DNA from: a virus | Length of the DNA stretch: 64,000 nucleotides | Virus record (IMG/VR): IMGVR_UViG_3300025508_000008 | Location: 1 to 64,000 of that record | Direction: 5' to 3' (one strand) | Shown: positions 16,604 through 26,034 of the stretch, piece after piece | Position numbering within the stretch: position 1 is the first letter of the stretch | Layout: every line of letters begins with the position of its first letter | The notes under the pieces: model-generated | The model's database searches: none | The model's input: the letters and a program-made list of their open reading frames with translations, nothing else | Told to the model about the DNA's origin: nothing | Position numbers and translations under genes: made by a program

Positions 16604-17367
16604 TCTCCGTATAATTCTTTATATGTTCTTTCCATCCAGTATGCTACATGTCTAGGATTTTGAGGGATTGCATTAAAATGGTAGACCCATCCTGCTTTTG
16701 TAAAATGTAACTCATCAGAAAAATAACTATGACCTGGTAGATGTAATAGATTTTTCCTATACAAATCCTGTAAGTTGTAACATTCAGGTAGGTATTTTAC
16801 AACTACACCTTCTCTCTGCACTAGGTAGTTGATTATTGTCTGATCTGTTCCTGCTTTGATTAAAGGTTGTAGTTCGTTAATCTCTCTAAGGTTGTCTGTA
16901 TAGAAGTCTTGAACAGTTTTATAAAATCCTTTCTGTTCTTTTGTTATTATTTGAAATCCTCCGTTAAAGTATTCCCATACAGGAACGTAGGGCTGGTCAG
17001 GAAAGAGTTCATCTCCCCAACCTTTTATACTCCTAAGAGTCCATTCGTAGCATCCATTATTGAGTACGGTTGAGAACTGTTTTGCTTCATTAAAGAAATT
17101 AGGACAGTCAGGATGTATGATTGTATCTGCATCAACGATTAAGACCTTATTATACTCTATTCCATTACTTTCTAACATATCAAGTACGTAATACCTCTGT
17201 AAAGTAATCTTCATACGTCTAGGATCCATTATAGGATCAGTCCATTCTATAACTTTTACATCATCATACTGTTCAGCCCATTTCTGCCAGCTTTTAACTG
17301 AGTAGTGGTATGGAGTATTTCTCTTATCTCCTGTGTTTATATTCGGTATAAATACTATATCTGGCAT
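16600..17367 (-). CDS. Glycosyltransferase, GT-A with DxD
   Basis: Two hundred fifty-five residues. KVLIVDADTIIHPDCP contains the metal-binding DAD motif, and WEYFNGGFQII plus a late HLPGHSYF fit GT8-like or similar GT-A enzymes. It overlaps the next upstream gene by 13 bases. Confidence 0.7.
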   Translation of the reverse strand: MPDIVFIPNINTGDKRNTPYHYSVKSWQKWAEQYDDVKVIEWTDPIMDPRRMKITLQRYYVLDMLESNGIEYNKVLIVDADTIIHPDCPNFFNEAKQFSTVLNNGCYEWTLRSIKGWGDELFPDQPYVPVWEYFNGGFQIITKEQKGFYKTVQDFYTDNLREINELQPLIKAGTDQTIINYLVQREGVVVKYLPECYNLQDLYRKNLLHLPGHSYFSDELHFTKAGWVYHFNAIPQNPRHVAYWMERTYKELYGE

Positions 17368-18116
17368 ATATTTATTCGTTGAAATCGTTTATCAGCAGGA
17401 TTGGTATCCGATATTATCTGTAGATTCAAGTTATGAAGTTTTAACCAATCATACAACTGTTCTGTTGTTTTTATTGAATCGTTTGTATAAGTGTTTTCAG
17501 CTGTATTCGGCTTAAAATCTACTTTCTTATAATCGTATGAATGTGCTCCTGTACCTAAATCCCATCCTACTGTAACTATTTTAGTACATCCTATTAGTAA
17601 TGCCATTGGTATGGCTTGCTCATACATTATAGAAGTCCCCCACCAAGTCTTTGATTCATTTTGTAACATTAGTAGCTTATTAAAGTCAGCTGCTTTATGC
17701 ATACATTGTTCATAGGTTATTGTAGGAGGGTTAACAACCGGTACCCATAGGTCAACAGGATGTGGTTTGATTGCTAGTTTGGCTTGTTGCTCTTTTACAT
17801 ACGATTGAGACAGTCCATAGAATATGATTGTGTCTAAATGCTCATAATCATACCCGTTTACTTTATCAAAGTTATATGTGTTAACTATATGAAAATCACT
17901 CTGACCTCTTATCTTATCGTAAGCTTGTTTAATAGAGAGTATTACTATATCATCTCTGTCATAAAGCTCTGAAAGATCTTGATCATTTAAGGAAGGGCCT
18001 GGAGCTAGTATAACGGCTGTCTTTCCTTTATACTTGTCTTTCAGATAACCTCTTCTCATGTTAACTGTTAACATGTCTAGTAAACTGTCTTTGATGTTAG
18101 GTGTCTTAGAATTCAT
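17355..18116 (-). CDS. GT42-like or MptE-like transferase
   Basis: Two hundred fifty-three residues. KTAVILAPGPSLNDQDL at residues 31-47 matches the nucleotide-binding loop shared by GT42 sialyltransferases (CstI/CstII) and the DUF115/MptE family. Because NeuB- and NeuA-like enzymes lie a few genes away, a transferase using a CMP-activated nonulosonate is the best inference, but I cannot exclude the DUF115 alternative. Confidence 0.55.
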   Translation of the reverse strand: MNSKTPNIKDSLLDMLTVNMRRGYLKDKYKGKTAVILAPGPSLNDQDLSELYDRDDIVILSIKQAYDKIRGQSDFHIVNTYNFDKVNGYDYEHLDTIIFYGLSQSYVKEQQAKLAIKPHPVDLWVPVVNPPTITYEQCMHKAADFNKLLMLQNESKTWWGTSIMYEQAIPMALLIGCTKIVTVGWDLGTGAHSYDYKKVDFKPNTAENTYTNDSIKTTEQLYDWLKLHNLNLQIISDTNPADKRFQRINICQI

Positions 18117-18657
18117 AATTAAACTCCTTTATATCTTTATCGAACCAAGTCCGTACAAGTTCCTTAGAAGCATCATTGTAGTAGGTCCTATAATCTTTCT
18201 TAACTGTTATGTTTAGTTTCGGTAGGGGTGGAAGAGTGCCAGAGTATACATCTCTGCTTAACTTAGCATAATCCTCTTGTAAATTTTCATAACGAAGTAC
18301 ATGTTTAACTAAATACTTTCCACCATCATGAATACAGTCCAAATTATTCATATAATCCATACTTAGTTTTTTCTTGGCCACTAGTTGAGCTGCTATCCAC
18401 CTATTGAAGTTTTTATTCTTACTCTTGTTAGCTCCTCTTACTCTAAATTCAAATAGAGATACCATCCTGTCGAATGGATTTCTCACTATTGCTATAGACT
18501 CACACTCGTCAAAGTTGTTGTACAGTTCTCTTAATCTTTGAGCTGTCTTATGTCCTCTGAGTTTAGGCTGTACCCCTAATGCTTGGTGCATACTAGTACC
18601 GGCATTTTTAGGAATATGTACAAAGAATGTATTATGTTTTTTACTATAGTTATTCAT
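18106..18657 (-). CDS. PAPS-dependent sulfotransferase
   Basis: One hundred eighty-three residues. FVHIPKNAGTSMHQAL is the 5'-phosphosulfate loop, and IAIVRNPFDRMVSLFEF is the 3'-phosphate motif of Golgi-type carbohydrate sulfotransferases. The protein is short, so it is a minimal form. With APS kinase at 22.4 kb it should put sulfate on the glycan. Confidence 0.8.
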   Translation of the reverse strand: MNNYSKKHNTFFVHIPKNAGTSMHQALGVQPKLRGHKTAQRLRELYNNFDECESIAIVRNPFDRMVSLFEFRVRGANKSKNKNFNRWIAAQLVAKKKLSMDYMNNLDCIHDGGKYLVKHVLRYENLQEDYAKLSRDVYSGTLPPLPKLNITVKKDYRTYYNDASKELVRTWFDKDIKEFNYEF

Positions 18658-19336
18658 CTTCGCTTGGTTCGTTATACATTACAGGTTTTCCGTCTTTATC
18701 GTAATTTAGTATCTTACTTGATGCTAAGGAAGGTCTTGTACCTTGTTTATAATCAACCAGGCCAGGGTATCGACTACAGTCCCAATATTTGTACGGTGTT
18801 GTGTGATTCTTAACTTTTTCTTCTATCCTTAAAGCTGCCTCTCTTTCAGGCTCACTACCAAAAGTCATCTTCTTAGTATGAAACTCTCCATGAACTTCGT
18901 TAAAGTATTTGTAGGTGTCAGTTAGGAATAGTTTATCTAATAACCTATACTCTGCTCCTTCTATATCAAACTTAAGAATATTATAATCTTCCTCTTTTAA
19001 GTTCTCCACTATCCATTCAGAAAAGTCAATTGCTTGAACCTTTATGTACACGTCTTTTGATAACCTGCCTGTTGTCTTCCCAAAGAAGACTGTTCCACTC
19101 TCTGTTGAATTTGGAGATACATAGAACTTAAGTATAACATTCTCATCCCATGCTGCTCTATGATATACATGTACTTTCGGATTCTTCTTAAAATGCTCTT
19201 TTAATCTCTCTGCTAGGAGAGGTAGAGTTTCGAATGTATGTATTTCATAGTCCTCTACACCGTTCAGTATCTTCTGTAGTGCATAGTTTGTACTCTGTCC
19301 TTTGTTTGCTCCTAAATCAATAAATACCTTCTTCAT
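18650..19336 (-). CDS. FkbM-family methyltransferase
   Basis: Two hundred twenty-eight residues. Motif I is FIDLGANKGQSTNYAL. The FkbM-type ILKFDIEGAEYRLL follows near residue 125. It probably methylates a sugar hydroxyl. It overlaps both neighbouring genes. Confidence 0.8.
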   Translation of the reverse strand: MKKVFIDLGANKGQSTNYALQKILNGVEDYEIHTFETLPLLAERLKEHFKKNPKVHVYHRAAWDENVILKFYVSPNSTESGTVFFGKTTGRLSKDVYIKVQAIDFSEWIVENLKEEDYNILKFDIEGAEYRLLDKLFLTDTYKYFNEVHGEFHTKKMTFGSEPEREAALRIEEKVKNHTTPYKYWDCSRYPGLVDYKQGTRPSLASSKILNYDKDGKPVMYNEPSEDE

Positions 19337-20015
19337 ATATTTTTTCTGCTACGTTAAATTGCCAATGTTCGTCTATATCAAATGTTTCAAATTCTTCGAC
19401 TTCGTATAGGTCTAGATCTTTCTCAGGTTTTTGCCATGTTCCGCACCATTTACCTTCTCCTATTAAACTCATTCTTGAACCATATAAACAATGTGCTGCT
19501 TCTAGGACAGGTAGTGCTGCTTTGGTATTTAGTAAGTCTTGTCCCTGTGGCCATTGAGATATCATTTTCTTTGTTCCGAAGGGTTGCCAATAGAAATTCT
19601 TCTTCTTTATCACAGAAAACATTCCATCCTGTGCTCCTTCCTTCATATAACTTTCTATAAACTTTTCGATAGTTCTTACTCTAAGCATAGGATTGCATCC
19701 GCTTACCATTACTACGTAAGTGTATGGAAGTTTATTATACCATTCAAACAGAACCTGTATTCCATTATCTACGTTAGCTGACTCATGACTTCTTTTGTAA
19801 ATGTTGATTGGATACTTTTCTCCTATCTTTATCAATCCCTCTTCGTGTGCTGCTAGGTAGATTTGATCATTAGGTATCAACTCTGACTTGACTAATTTCT
19901 CTAACACAATATCAGTTAAAGTTGTTCCTGCAAAGGGCCTTACCATTTTATAAGGAACTCTTTCTGAGTTTAGTCTTGCCTGTACAATGAAGCATATATC
20001 TTTTATGTCTTTCAT
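19317..20015 (-). CDS. CMP-nonulosonate synthetase-like cytidylyltransferase
   Basis: Two hundred thirty-two residues. It begins ICFIVQARLNSERVPYKM, the NeuA-type nucleotide-binding start with the Arg/Ser pair, and continues TTLTDIVLEKL. It lies directly after the NeuB-like gene with a four-base overlap, so it would activate the NeuB product with CTP. The C-terminal part diverges from classical NeuA. Confidence 0.75.
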   Translation of the reverse strand: MKDIKDICFIVQARLNSERVPYKMVRPFAGTTLTDIVLEKLVKSELIPNDQIYLAAHEEGLIKIGEKYPINIYKRSHESANVDNGIQVLFEWYNKLPYTYVVMVSGCNPMLRVRTIEKFIESYMKEGAQDGMFSVIKKKNFYWQPFGTKKMISQWPQGQDLLNTKAALPVLEAAHCLYGSRMSLIGEGKWCGTWQKPEKDLDLYEVEEFETFDIDEHWQFNVAEKIYEEGIY

Positions 20016-21064
20016 AGTTTACGTACTAGTGTATTTTTTGGAACGAAATGTTCTGTTTTTGTTCCTGTAATTTTATGTCTATCCTCCCACTTAAGTCCGT
20101 TTCCTGGGCTTATCATATGGAAGTCTTCTTCCTGTAGTAAATGTCCTTTCGCCAAGTCTTTGTTAGTTGCTAAAGATCTTTCTAGTTTTTCTCTAGCTCT
20201 TTCCACACTCTGGTCTCTGTACATTTCTACATTACCCATTGCCTGGTCGAGTGTTCTAATATCATGTACCATTTGATGAAAGGTTTCAATATCAGCTGAA
20301 CCTGCATGATCTGTTCCTTTCATATTAGTATCTAAAGTGACGTGTTTTTCTATTATCTTTGCTCCCATAGCTACTGCTGCAACAGGTATATGTGTTCCTA
20401 GGCTGTGGTCTGAATATCCTATTGTTTTGTTAACTAGCCAGGTGTTTAGGTACGTTATGGTGTTGAGGTTTATTCTTGAATATTCAGCAGGGTATTGAGA
20501 TAAGCAATGTAATACGCTTATGTTAGTTTTTTTAGCATTAATGAAGATAGTTAAAGCTTCTATTAAATCCTGCTTAGATGCCATTCCTGTTGACAGTATT
20601 ACATCATGAGGATGTTGTGCTATTTCAGTTAGTAGCGGTATATTAGTTAAGTCTCTAGATGCTACTTTAATCTTATCTATAGGAACTAATCCTAAAAGAC
20701 CCAGTGTCTTAATTGAGCAGAATGTCTCTACAAAGTCGAATCCCTTACTCTTAATATACGCTGCTAATTCAGCATGCTCTTCGTAAGACAGTTCTAAAAA
20801 TTCTCTATGCTCTCCGTAAGTTTTACCAAAACTATGTTTACCTTCGTAGGGCTTTTCCATACCCTCTTTACTAAGCTCTTCAGTTAAGTCTCTCTTGGTT
20901 AATTTAATAGCATTAACCCTATTTAACCTGTTACCTGTAATTTCATCATAAGGATACCTATCAAGCTGGTCGACAATCTTCTTGGCTATATTTATATCAC
21001 CATTATGATTCTGACCTATTTCGGCTATAATGTATGTCTCTTTATCTGCTTTTATAAAACTCAT
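20012..21064 (-). CDS. neuB: NeuB-type nonulosonate (sialic acid) synthase
   Basis: Three hundred fifty residues, the usual family length. The TIM barrel shows IIAEIGQNHNGD, KVASRDLTNIPLL, VLHCLSQYPA, GYSDHSLGTH and IIEKHVTLD. A C-terminal SAF-like antifreeze domain (RSLATNKDLAKGHLLQEEDF) completes it. The enzyme condenses phosphoenolpyruvate with a hexosamine-type sugar to make a sialic-acid-like sugar. It is coupled to the cytidylyltransferase gene. Confidence 0.88.
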   Translation of the reverse strand: MSFIKADKETYIIAEIGQNHNGDINIAKKIVDQLDRYPYDEITGNRLNRVNAIKLTKRDLTEELSKEGMEKPYEGKHSFGKTYGEHREFLELSYEEHAELAAYIKSKGFDFVETFCSIKTLGLLGLVPIDKIKVASRDLTNIPLLTEIAQHPHDVILSTGMASKQDLIEALTIFINAKKTNISVLHCLSQYPAEYSRINLNTITYLNTWLVNKTIGYSDHSLGTHIPVAAVAMGAKIIEKHVTLDTNMKGTDHAGSADIETFHQMVHDIRTLDQAMGNVEMYRDQSVERAREKLERSLATNKDLAKGHLLQEEDFHMISPGNGLKWEDRHKITGTKTEHFVPKNTLVRKL

Positions 21065-21378
21065 ATCTCTTCTATCCTTTTAGTTCTATCACAAATTAAT
21101 AAGTCATATGGAGGCTTCTCTCCTACACTTAGGTGATGATACCTACATCCCCAAATCTTTAACTGTTCTTTAGTTAGGTGCTCATAAGTATCACGTAATA
21201 GTGTATCTACCGATCCTCTAGCTGTCCAGTATGTAATTGTATGACCTTCGTTAAACAGCTTATTGATCTTCTTTATCGCCTTTTTATCAGGTGATGCTAA
21301 ATGATACTCTCTTATACCTTTATATTGACAAATTGTTTCATCTATATCTACGTATATGTTCATTTTTTTTTCTGTCAT
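21061..21378 (-). CDS. HAD-superfamily capsule-type phosphatase
   Basis: One hundred five residues. YVDIDETICQY is the catalytic DxDxT motif, TYWTARGS carries the motif II Thr, and LLICDRT fits motif IV. The length matches small HAD enzymes of polysaccharide loci. It could dephosphorylate a nonulosonate 9-phosphate or similar sugar phosphate. Confidence 0.75.
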   Translation of the reverse strand: MTEKKMNIYVDIDETICQYKGIREYHLASPDKKAIKKINKLFNEGHTITYWTARGSVDTLLRDTYEHLTKEQLKIWGCRYHHLSVGEKPPYDLLICDRTKRIEEI

Positions 21379-22007
21379 AATGTCTCGTAGTAAGCGTTTT
21401 GCTGTTCTTGCTTATCAATTGACTTATGGTGGTACAGACACCATTCCTCTATCTTAGGTAGTGCTGAATAGGTATCGAATCCTTTAATGGTTTCGTGTAC
21501 CTTTCCTTCCCATTTAATATTCTTATTCTTTACTGAGTGATTAAACCTGTTTTTATAGATTCGGCTTTGTCTGTCCGGAAAGTTAACCCATCCGTTCTCA
21601 TCTACATGCCATCCCCACTTCTTTGTATGTTCTTCAGTTAACCCTTCTACTGTATTGATTCTTGAAACTGTAATTAAGTCTACATCTGAGTTTTCAAGTA
21701 CGTATGGAAGGTTTTCAAGTAAGAAGTAGTGAGGTAATTCATCTGCATCTATTTGGAATATAAAATCTCCTGTACAGTAGGAGCTTAGTATGTTCTTCCA
21801 TAGAGAAAAATTACCATTGAATTCTTGAGATCCAAAAACAATATCTGGGTCTTTAGAGAGGTTTTGTTCTACTAATTCGTTTCCGTTCACCTTATCGTAA
21901 AGTACTACGATCTCGTCCTCTTCTCTCTTATATTTCTTAAGGTGTAGAAGGAGTTGTTGTATTTCCCTTACTTCGGTGCAAACTGTAATTGCATATGATA
22001 TTCTCAT
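21375..22007 (-). CDS. Family 2 glycosyltransferase
   Basis: Two hundred ten residues. ISYAITVCTEVREIQ opens a GT-A fold, and FIFQIDADELPHYFL contains the DAD metal site; YHHKS follows near the end. This resembles short GT2 enzymes such as KdtX-like transferases. Coupled to the HAD gene by ATGA. Confidence 0.8.
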   Translation of the reverse strand: MRISYAITVCTEVREIQQLLLHLKKYKREEDEIVVLYDKVNGNELVEQNLSKDPDIVFGSQEFNGNFSLWKNILSSYCTGDFIFQIDADELPHYFLLENLPYVLENSDVDLITVSRINTVEGLTEEHTKKWGWHVDENGWVNFPDRQSRIYKNRFNHSVKNKNIKWEGKVHETIKGFDTYSALPKIEEWCLYHHKSIDKQEQQNAYYETL

Positions 22008-22009
22008 AA

Positions 22010-22156
22010 TTATAATTTAGAGTGTTTTAAAAAGGCATTATACATATCTATATCAGAAAAATGAAACCACTCATCAGCATTTTCTACTGTATCGTGTTCC
22101 ATCATCCATTTGTGAAAACTAATTGCTGTATTCTGTATGATAAGTGTACTGTCCAT
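22010..22156 (-). CDS. Small hypothetical protein
   Basis: Forty-eight residues, start MDSTLIIQNTAISFHKW, acidic and aromatic. It fills the gap between two operon genes and is in good register, so I accept it. No motif is recognised. Confidence 0.5.
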   Translation of the reverse strand: MDSTLIIQNTAISFHKWMMEHDTVENADEWFHFSDIDMYNAFLKHSKL

Positions 22157-22161
22157 AACTT

Positions 22162-22374
22162 TTATTTTTTATCTTGTACTCCGAATTTGGAATACTTATA
22201 CCAAACTCTTTCGTGGATGTAATATAAGAACATTTTTGTGATAATCTCTACTCCCCCAATAGAAATTCCTAGTGCCCAACTTCCTGTAAGTATTGCAGAA
22301 ATAACCATTGTATCAATAGTTCCTACTACTCTCCAAGTTAATGTCTTCAGTATATGTCTTTTAGTCTCTACCAT
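22162..22374 (-). CDS. DUF2061 small membrane protein
   Basis: Seventy residues. KTLTWRVVGTIDTMVISAIL followed by WALGISIGGVEIITK and ERVWYK is the DUF2061 pattern, with two membrane helices. In other genomes this family accompanies APS kinase, as it does here. Function is unknown. Confidence 0.8.
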   Translation of the reverse strand: MVETKRHILKTLTWRVVGTIDTMVISAILTGSWALGISIGGVEIITKMFLYYIHERVWYKYSKFGVQDKK

Positions 22375-22819
22375 TTCCTATAAAAGTCCTAACAGCACTC
22401 CAAATCTCTCTTCCTGAATCCATAGGAGTAGTTGCTGTGGTGTCTACTAAGTGAAAATCCACTAAAGGCGGTTCGTAGTTATCTAACTTATAATGATCTC
22501 TTTCCCTAACACTATCCGTATGTATGTAAAACTCTATAAGATCTCCATTCAACTTCTTCTTAAAAGTTTCTCTTTGAAATTTGTAAGGAGATACGAGAGA
22601 GACTATTACGGTCTTTTTTTGGTTGTGCAGGTAATGTGCTATTTTCTGAGCTGTTTTTATGTTCTCTAATCGTCCTTTTCTTGTATAGTCTTGATTCTCT
22701 GTAAGGGCTCTAAGATCGTCTCCGTCTATTCTGAAAGCCCAAGGCAGATACATATCTTGCAATGCATCTGCTAATGTTGTCTTTCCTGCTCCAGGCTGCC
22801 CTGTTAACCAAATTATCAT
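22361..22819 (-). CDS. cysC: Adenylylsulfate (APS) kinase
   Basis: About 152 residues from ATG 22819. A P-loop LTGQPGAGKTTLADAL is at residues 5-20, then FRIDGDDLRAL (substrate motif) and NIKTAQKIAHYL, as in CysC. It phosphorylates adenylylsulfate to PAPS, the donor for the sulfotransferase at 18.1 kb. Its length is slightly under bacterial CysC. Confidence 0.85.
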   Translation of the reverse strand: MIIWLTGQPGAGKTTLADALQDMYLPWAFRIDGDDLRALTENQDYTRKGRLENIKTAQKIAHYLHNQKKTVIVSLVSPYKFQRETFKKKLNGDLIEFYIHTDSVRERDHYKLDNYEPPLVDFHLVDTTATTPMDSGREIWSAVRTFIGNGRD

Positions 22820-22820
22820 A

Positions 22821-23273
22821 CTACTTCTCCGGTTCGTCAAACATTCCTATATGTTCTGCAGCATCCATAAAGTCAGTTTGTTCAAAATGCTTTACATTCT
22901 TCATATCCATTTTATGAGTCTGGTCAGATGACATCTGTACATCTCCTTCTTGCATAGGGATTGCTTTAACAGCAGCCCAACGCCAATCCTTATTAGAGGT
23001 TCCGTCTAAGAATACCATTCCCTTCTCAGGAATAGTTAACGTAGCAGGTAACCAAACAAGTCCTTGCTTATCTTTATACTTTATATCCTTATAAAGTTCA
23101 GGAGCTGTTTTGTAGGCATTTACTACTATCTCACTCTTCTCTTTCATCAGGTTACTAGTTGTAAATCCACATCCCCAGCACAACCATGTTGTTACCTCAT
23201 CGTTAATTTGCTGTTGATAACAGGCATTTCCGTTACATCTTGTACATGTCACTAAGGTATCTCTATGTTCCAT
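22821..23273 (-). CDS. Zinc-ribbon hypothetical protein
   Basis: One hundred fifty residues. The N-terminus has CTRCNGNACYQQ and LCWGCGF, a zinc ribbon. The remainder has conserved-looking tryptophans (WLPATLTIPEKGMVFLDG). I have the impression of similar proteins in other large phages, but cannot name a role. Confidence 0.6.
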   Translation of the reverse strand: MEHRDTLVTCTRCNGNACYQQQINDEVTTWLCWGCGFTTSNLMKEKSEIVVNAYKTAPELYKDIKYKDKQGLVWLPATLTIPEKGMVFLDGTSNKDWRWAAVKAIPMQEGDVQMSSDQTHKMDMKNVKHFEQTDFMDAAEHIGMFDEPEK

Positions 23274-23276
23274 TTT

Positions 23277-24572
23277 TTATATTTTTTTAAGTTTCGGAAG
23301 TGTTAGTTTAGGTAAATCTAATGGCGGTAGAGCTAAATTTACCTCTTGAGCAAACTTGGGAACATTTGTGTCTAATATGGTTTTTAATGTGTCAACCATC
23401 TTTTCATAACTAAACTCTGTTCTGCTCTTATGCCCTTGTCTTTTTGCTAAAGTTGCCCACTTTTTATAATTAGTGTGAACGTCTTTTAAGGCCTTTCCCG
23501 TATCCGCAGCATCAGGCGTAAACCATTCTGCCTGCTCTATAATAATCTCTTTTACTAAGACGGACTTGTGCACTGGTTTTAATACTCCTTTAACAGGTCT
23601 TATAAACTCACTACTTAGAAAGTCTGTCTGCCCTGACCAGTACGAAGCTATAATCGGCTTATTAACTAAGCTGAATTCTAAGAACGGTCTTCCAAACCCT
23701 TCTCCTTTAGGTAATGAAAGAAAAGCTTTAATCTTTGGATGATTATAAAGTGAATTCATCTCTTTATCTGATACCTCTCCATGAAGTAGGTAGACATTAG
23801 GCAGTTTACCTTTTACAGTCTTTCTTACTGCTTCTATCTGTTCCAATATCCTATTTCTATCTAAGGTAGAGGTTGTTACACTATGACTTTTCATAACAAG
23901 TGCTGGTGGATTCTTTTTATTCTTAAAAGTCTCTAAGAATGCCTTTAAGGTGAATCCCATATTCTTTCTATCTTCTCCAAAAGCACCTTGCATCCAATGT
24001 CCTGTTGTAAGGTAGCAGAATGACTCTGGTATTTTATCTAGGGTTTCTGTTACGTCGGTCTTTTCTTTACTTACTATGTATTTTGTAAGATCTGCACCTT
24101 CGAATAAAACCTCCATTTTGGTTTTGATCTCAATATTCTCTACATGTTGTTTTGTTTTTGGATCTGTTAAGTCAAACTTACTTCTCTGAAAAGATTCTAA
24201 TGCATGTTTTGAAGATACCAACATTAGGTTCATGTTATTAGCTCCTTTGATCCAAGAAGGATCACATAGAGTTGTTTCAATTCCTGCAGTAACTCCTATA
24301 TTATACTTACCTACCGCTTTAAATTCGTTAGGAATAGTGATTTGAATCCATACTTCAGGTTGGTCTGCCATATTGCGAATGATTCTTGATGAAAGTTCAG
24401 TATCGTTATGATCTTTTAAATACCCCCATCTAGTCTCTCCCCATCTTTGAGGTAGTATCTTTACATCGTATTCGTTTGTATCAATCAATGCTTGTACAAA
24501 GTCTCTTGATCTTGCTCCGTAACCTGAGTATGTGTCTATTGGACAGCTTACTACAACTTTTGCTTTACTCAT
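23277..24572 (-). CDS. GT-B glycosyltransferase (GT4-like)
   Basis: Four hundred thirty-one residues. The N-terminal domain starts with VVVSCPIDTYSGYGARSRDF, where the Gly-rich loop binds the acceptor side. The C-terminal domain has LPKGEGFGRPFLEFSLVNKP, the EGFGxPxLE donor motif of GT4 enzymes. It probably acts early in glycan assembly. Confidence 0.82.
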   Translation of the reverse strand: MSKAKVVVSCPIDTYSGYGARSRDFVQALIDTNEYDVKILPQRWGETRWGYLKDHNDTELSSRIIRNMADQPEVWIQITIPNEFKAVGKYNIGVTAGIETTLCDPSWIKGANNMNLMLVSSKHALESFQRSKFDLTDPKTKQHVENIEIKTKMEVLFEGADLTKYIVSKEKTDVTETLDKIPESFCYLTTGHWMQGAFGEDRKNMGFTLKAFLETFKNKKNPPALVMKSHSVTTSTLDRNRILEQIEAVRKTVKGKLPNVYLLHGEVSDKEMNSLYNHPKIKAFLSLPKGEGFGRPFLEFSLVNKPIIASYWSGQTDFLSSEFIRPVKGVLKPVHKSVLVKEIIIEQAEWFTPDAADTGKALKDVHTNYKKWATLAKRQGHKSRTEFSYEKMVDTLKTILDTNVPKFAQEVNLALPPLDLPKLTLPKLKKI

Positions 24573-24573
24573 A

Positions 24574-26025
24574 TTAGTAGTTTATTAATTTGTGTGTTAT
24601 TTTATTATCTTTCTTAAATTCTCCAATTGTATAAAGTTCAAAAGATTTTCTTGGTACGAATTCATCGAAACCTTTATCTAAAGTCTCTATAACATTTTGA
24701 CCCATCTTACGTGCTGTCATTCTAGCTTCATCTCCTCTTACCCATTCATGACCTGCAAAACCTCTCTCATCTCTCTCTGTTTTTGAAAGTGAGTATACTT
24801 CAAAGATCTTATCTGCTGCATCCTTAGGTGAGCATCTATCGTCAAATATGTAAGGTGTTATTGGTGATCCTGCTAATGAAATATTAGAAGGGAATACAGG
24901 CACCGCCCACTCCCCACAATCTTTTAACGTTCCTCTATGGTTAGAAGGAAAATCAGGTGTAAGGTTTGCCCAAGCTCCGTCTTTGTCTGTAAATCTCATC
25001 TGATCTTGCATACCTCCTGTAACATTTGCAATGATCATTGTACCTGCCATAAGAGATTCTGTTAATGCTAATCCCCATCCTTCGTTAGAAGATAGTAAGA
25101 TTGTAGCATCTGCTATATTGTACAGTACATTAAGTTGAGCTGTTTCGACTTTCTCTGTTGAAAAAGCTACATGTACATAATCCGGATCACAAATAGCATC
25201 TCTCACTGCTCTAAGGTCTGTACCATGTTGATCAACTCCGTCTGTATGAAGTATGAAAGTACATTTCTTAGCTTTCTCTTTACCTATCCTATCACAAAAC
25301 ATTTTATAAGCGAAGATTGTATCAGCTGTATGCTTTCTACTAATATTTCTAGAGTTATAAAAGAGTACGAATTCAGAACCTTTTTTATTTAGAAGAGTTT
25401 TTTTGACTTCTTCTAATTTCATAAAATCTTCATGACCTTGTTTTATAGGGTAGTAGTGTTTTTCGTTTATACCATGAGGTACATACTCTATAATCTTATT
25501 CTTAGCTTTATCCCCTAACACTATTTCATTTATGTTCTTAGTCTGTTTTGAGATAGCCATCAATACATCTACAGATTCATAGTAAGGTTTGTTGTACATA
25601 GGTGCTGGATAGTCATCCCATATATTTAACCAAAAGATTGGAATTTTACTTCTGATTTCTCTCTCTATTTCGAAAAGCCATAACCAATACCTAGGGTCTG
25701 TAAATATCATTAAAGCATCTGGTTTCTCAACCTCGATAAGCTCTCTTAATATTTTTACATTACCGTATCCTGTATACGGCACTAACCTAACATAGGCATC
25801 GTCTATATCTGTTTCCTTATTTACTTGTTGAGACAGATCAAGTACTTTACCCTCTTCAGGATGTTTTACTGCTGCTCCTAAGTTTACCCAGTTAAAGTGG
25901 TGTGCTGTTCCAAGCACTATCTCTTTACCCATTGTACCTACTCCTGAATGCATTCTAATGTCATCGCACAGTAATAGTATTTTTTTACGTTTAGCTTGTT
26001 CTATGTAACGAAACTTATCCTTCAT
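24574..26025 (-). CDS. GT-B glycosyltransferase (GT4-like)
   Basis: Four hundred eighty-three residues. ILLLCDDIRMHSGVGTMGKE opens the N-terminal domain, and LLSSNEGWGLALTESLMAGT is the donor-binding EGxGL-x3-E motif. It is the first gene of the 14 kb glycan operon after a short RHH-like gene. Confidence 0.82.
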   Translation of the reverse strand: MKDKFRYIEQAKRKKILLLCDDIRMHSGVGTMGKEIVLGTAHHFNWVNLGAAVKHPEEGKVLDLSQQVNKETDIDDAYVRLVPYTGYGNVKILRELIEVEKPDALMIFTDPRYWLWLFEIEREIRSKIPIFWLNIWDDYPAPMYNKPYYESVDVLMAISKQTKNINEIVLGDKAKNKIIEYVPHGINEKHYYPIKQGHEDFMKLEEVKKTLLNKKGSEFVLFYNSRNISRKHTADTIFAYKMFCDRIGKEKAKKCTFILHTDGVDQHGTDLRAVRDAICDPDYVHVAFSTEKVETAQLNVLYNIADATILLSSNEGWGLALTESLMAGTMIIANVTGGMQDQMRFTDKDGAWANLTPDFPSNHRGTLKDCGEWAVPVFPSNISLAGSPITPYIFDDRCSPKDAADKIFEVYSLSKTERDERGFAGHEWVRGDEARMTARKMGQNVIETLDKGFDEFVPRKSFELYTIGEFKKDNKITHKLINY

Positions 26026-26034
26026 GTAACTGTA

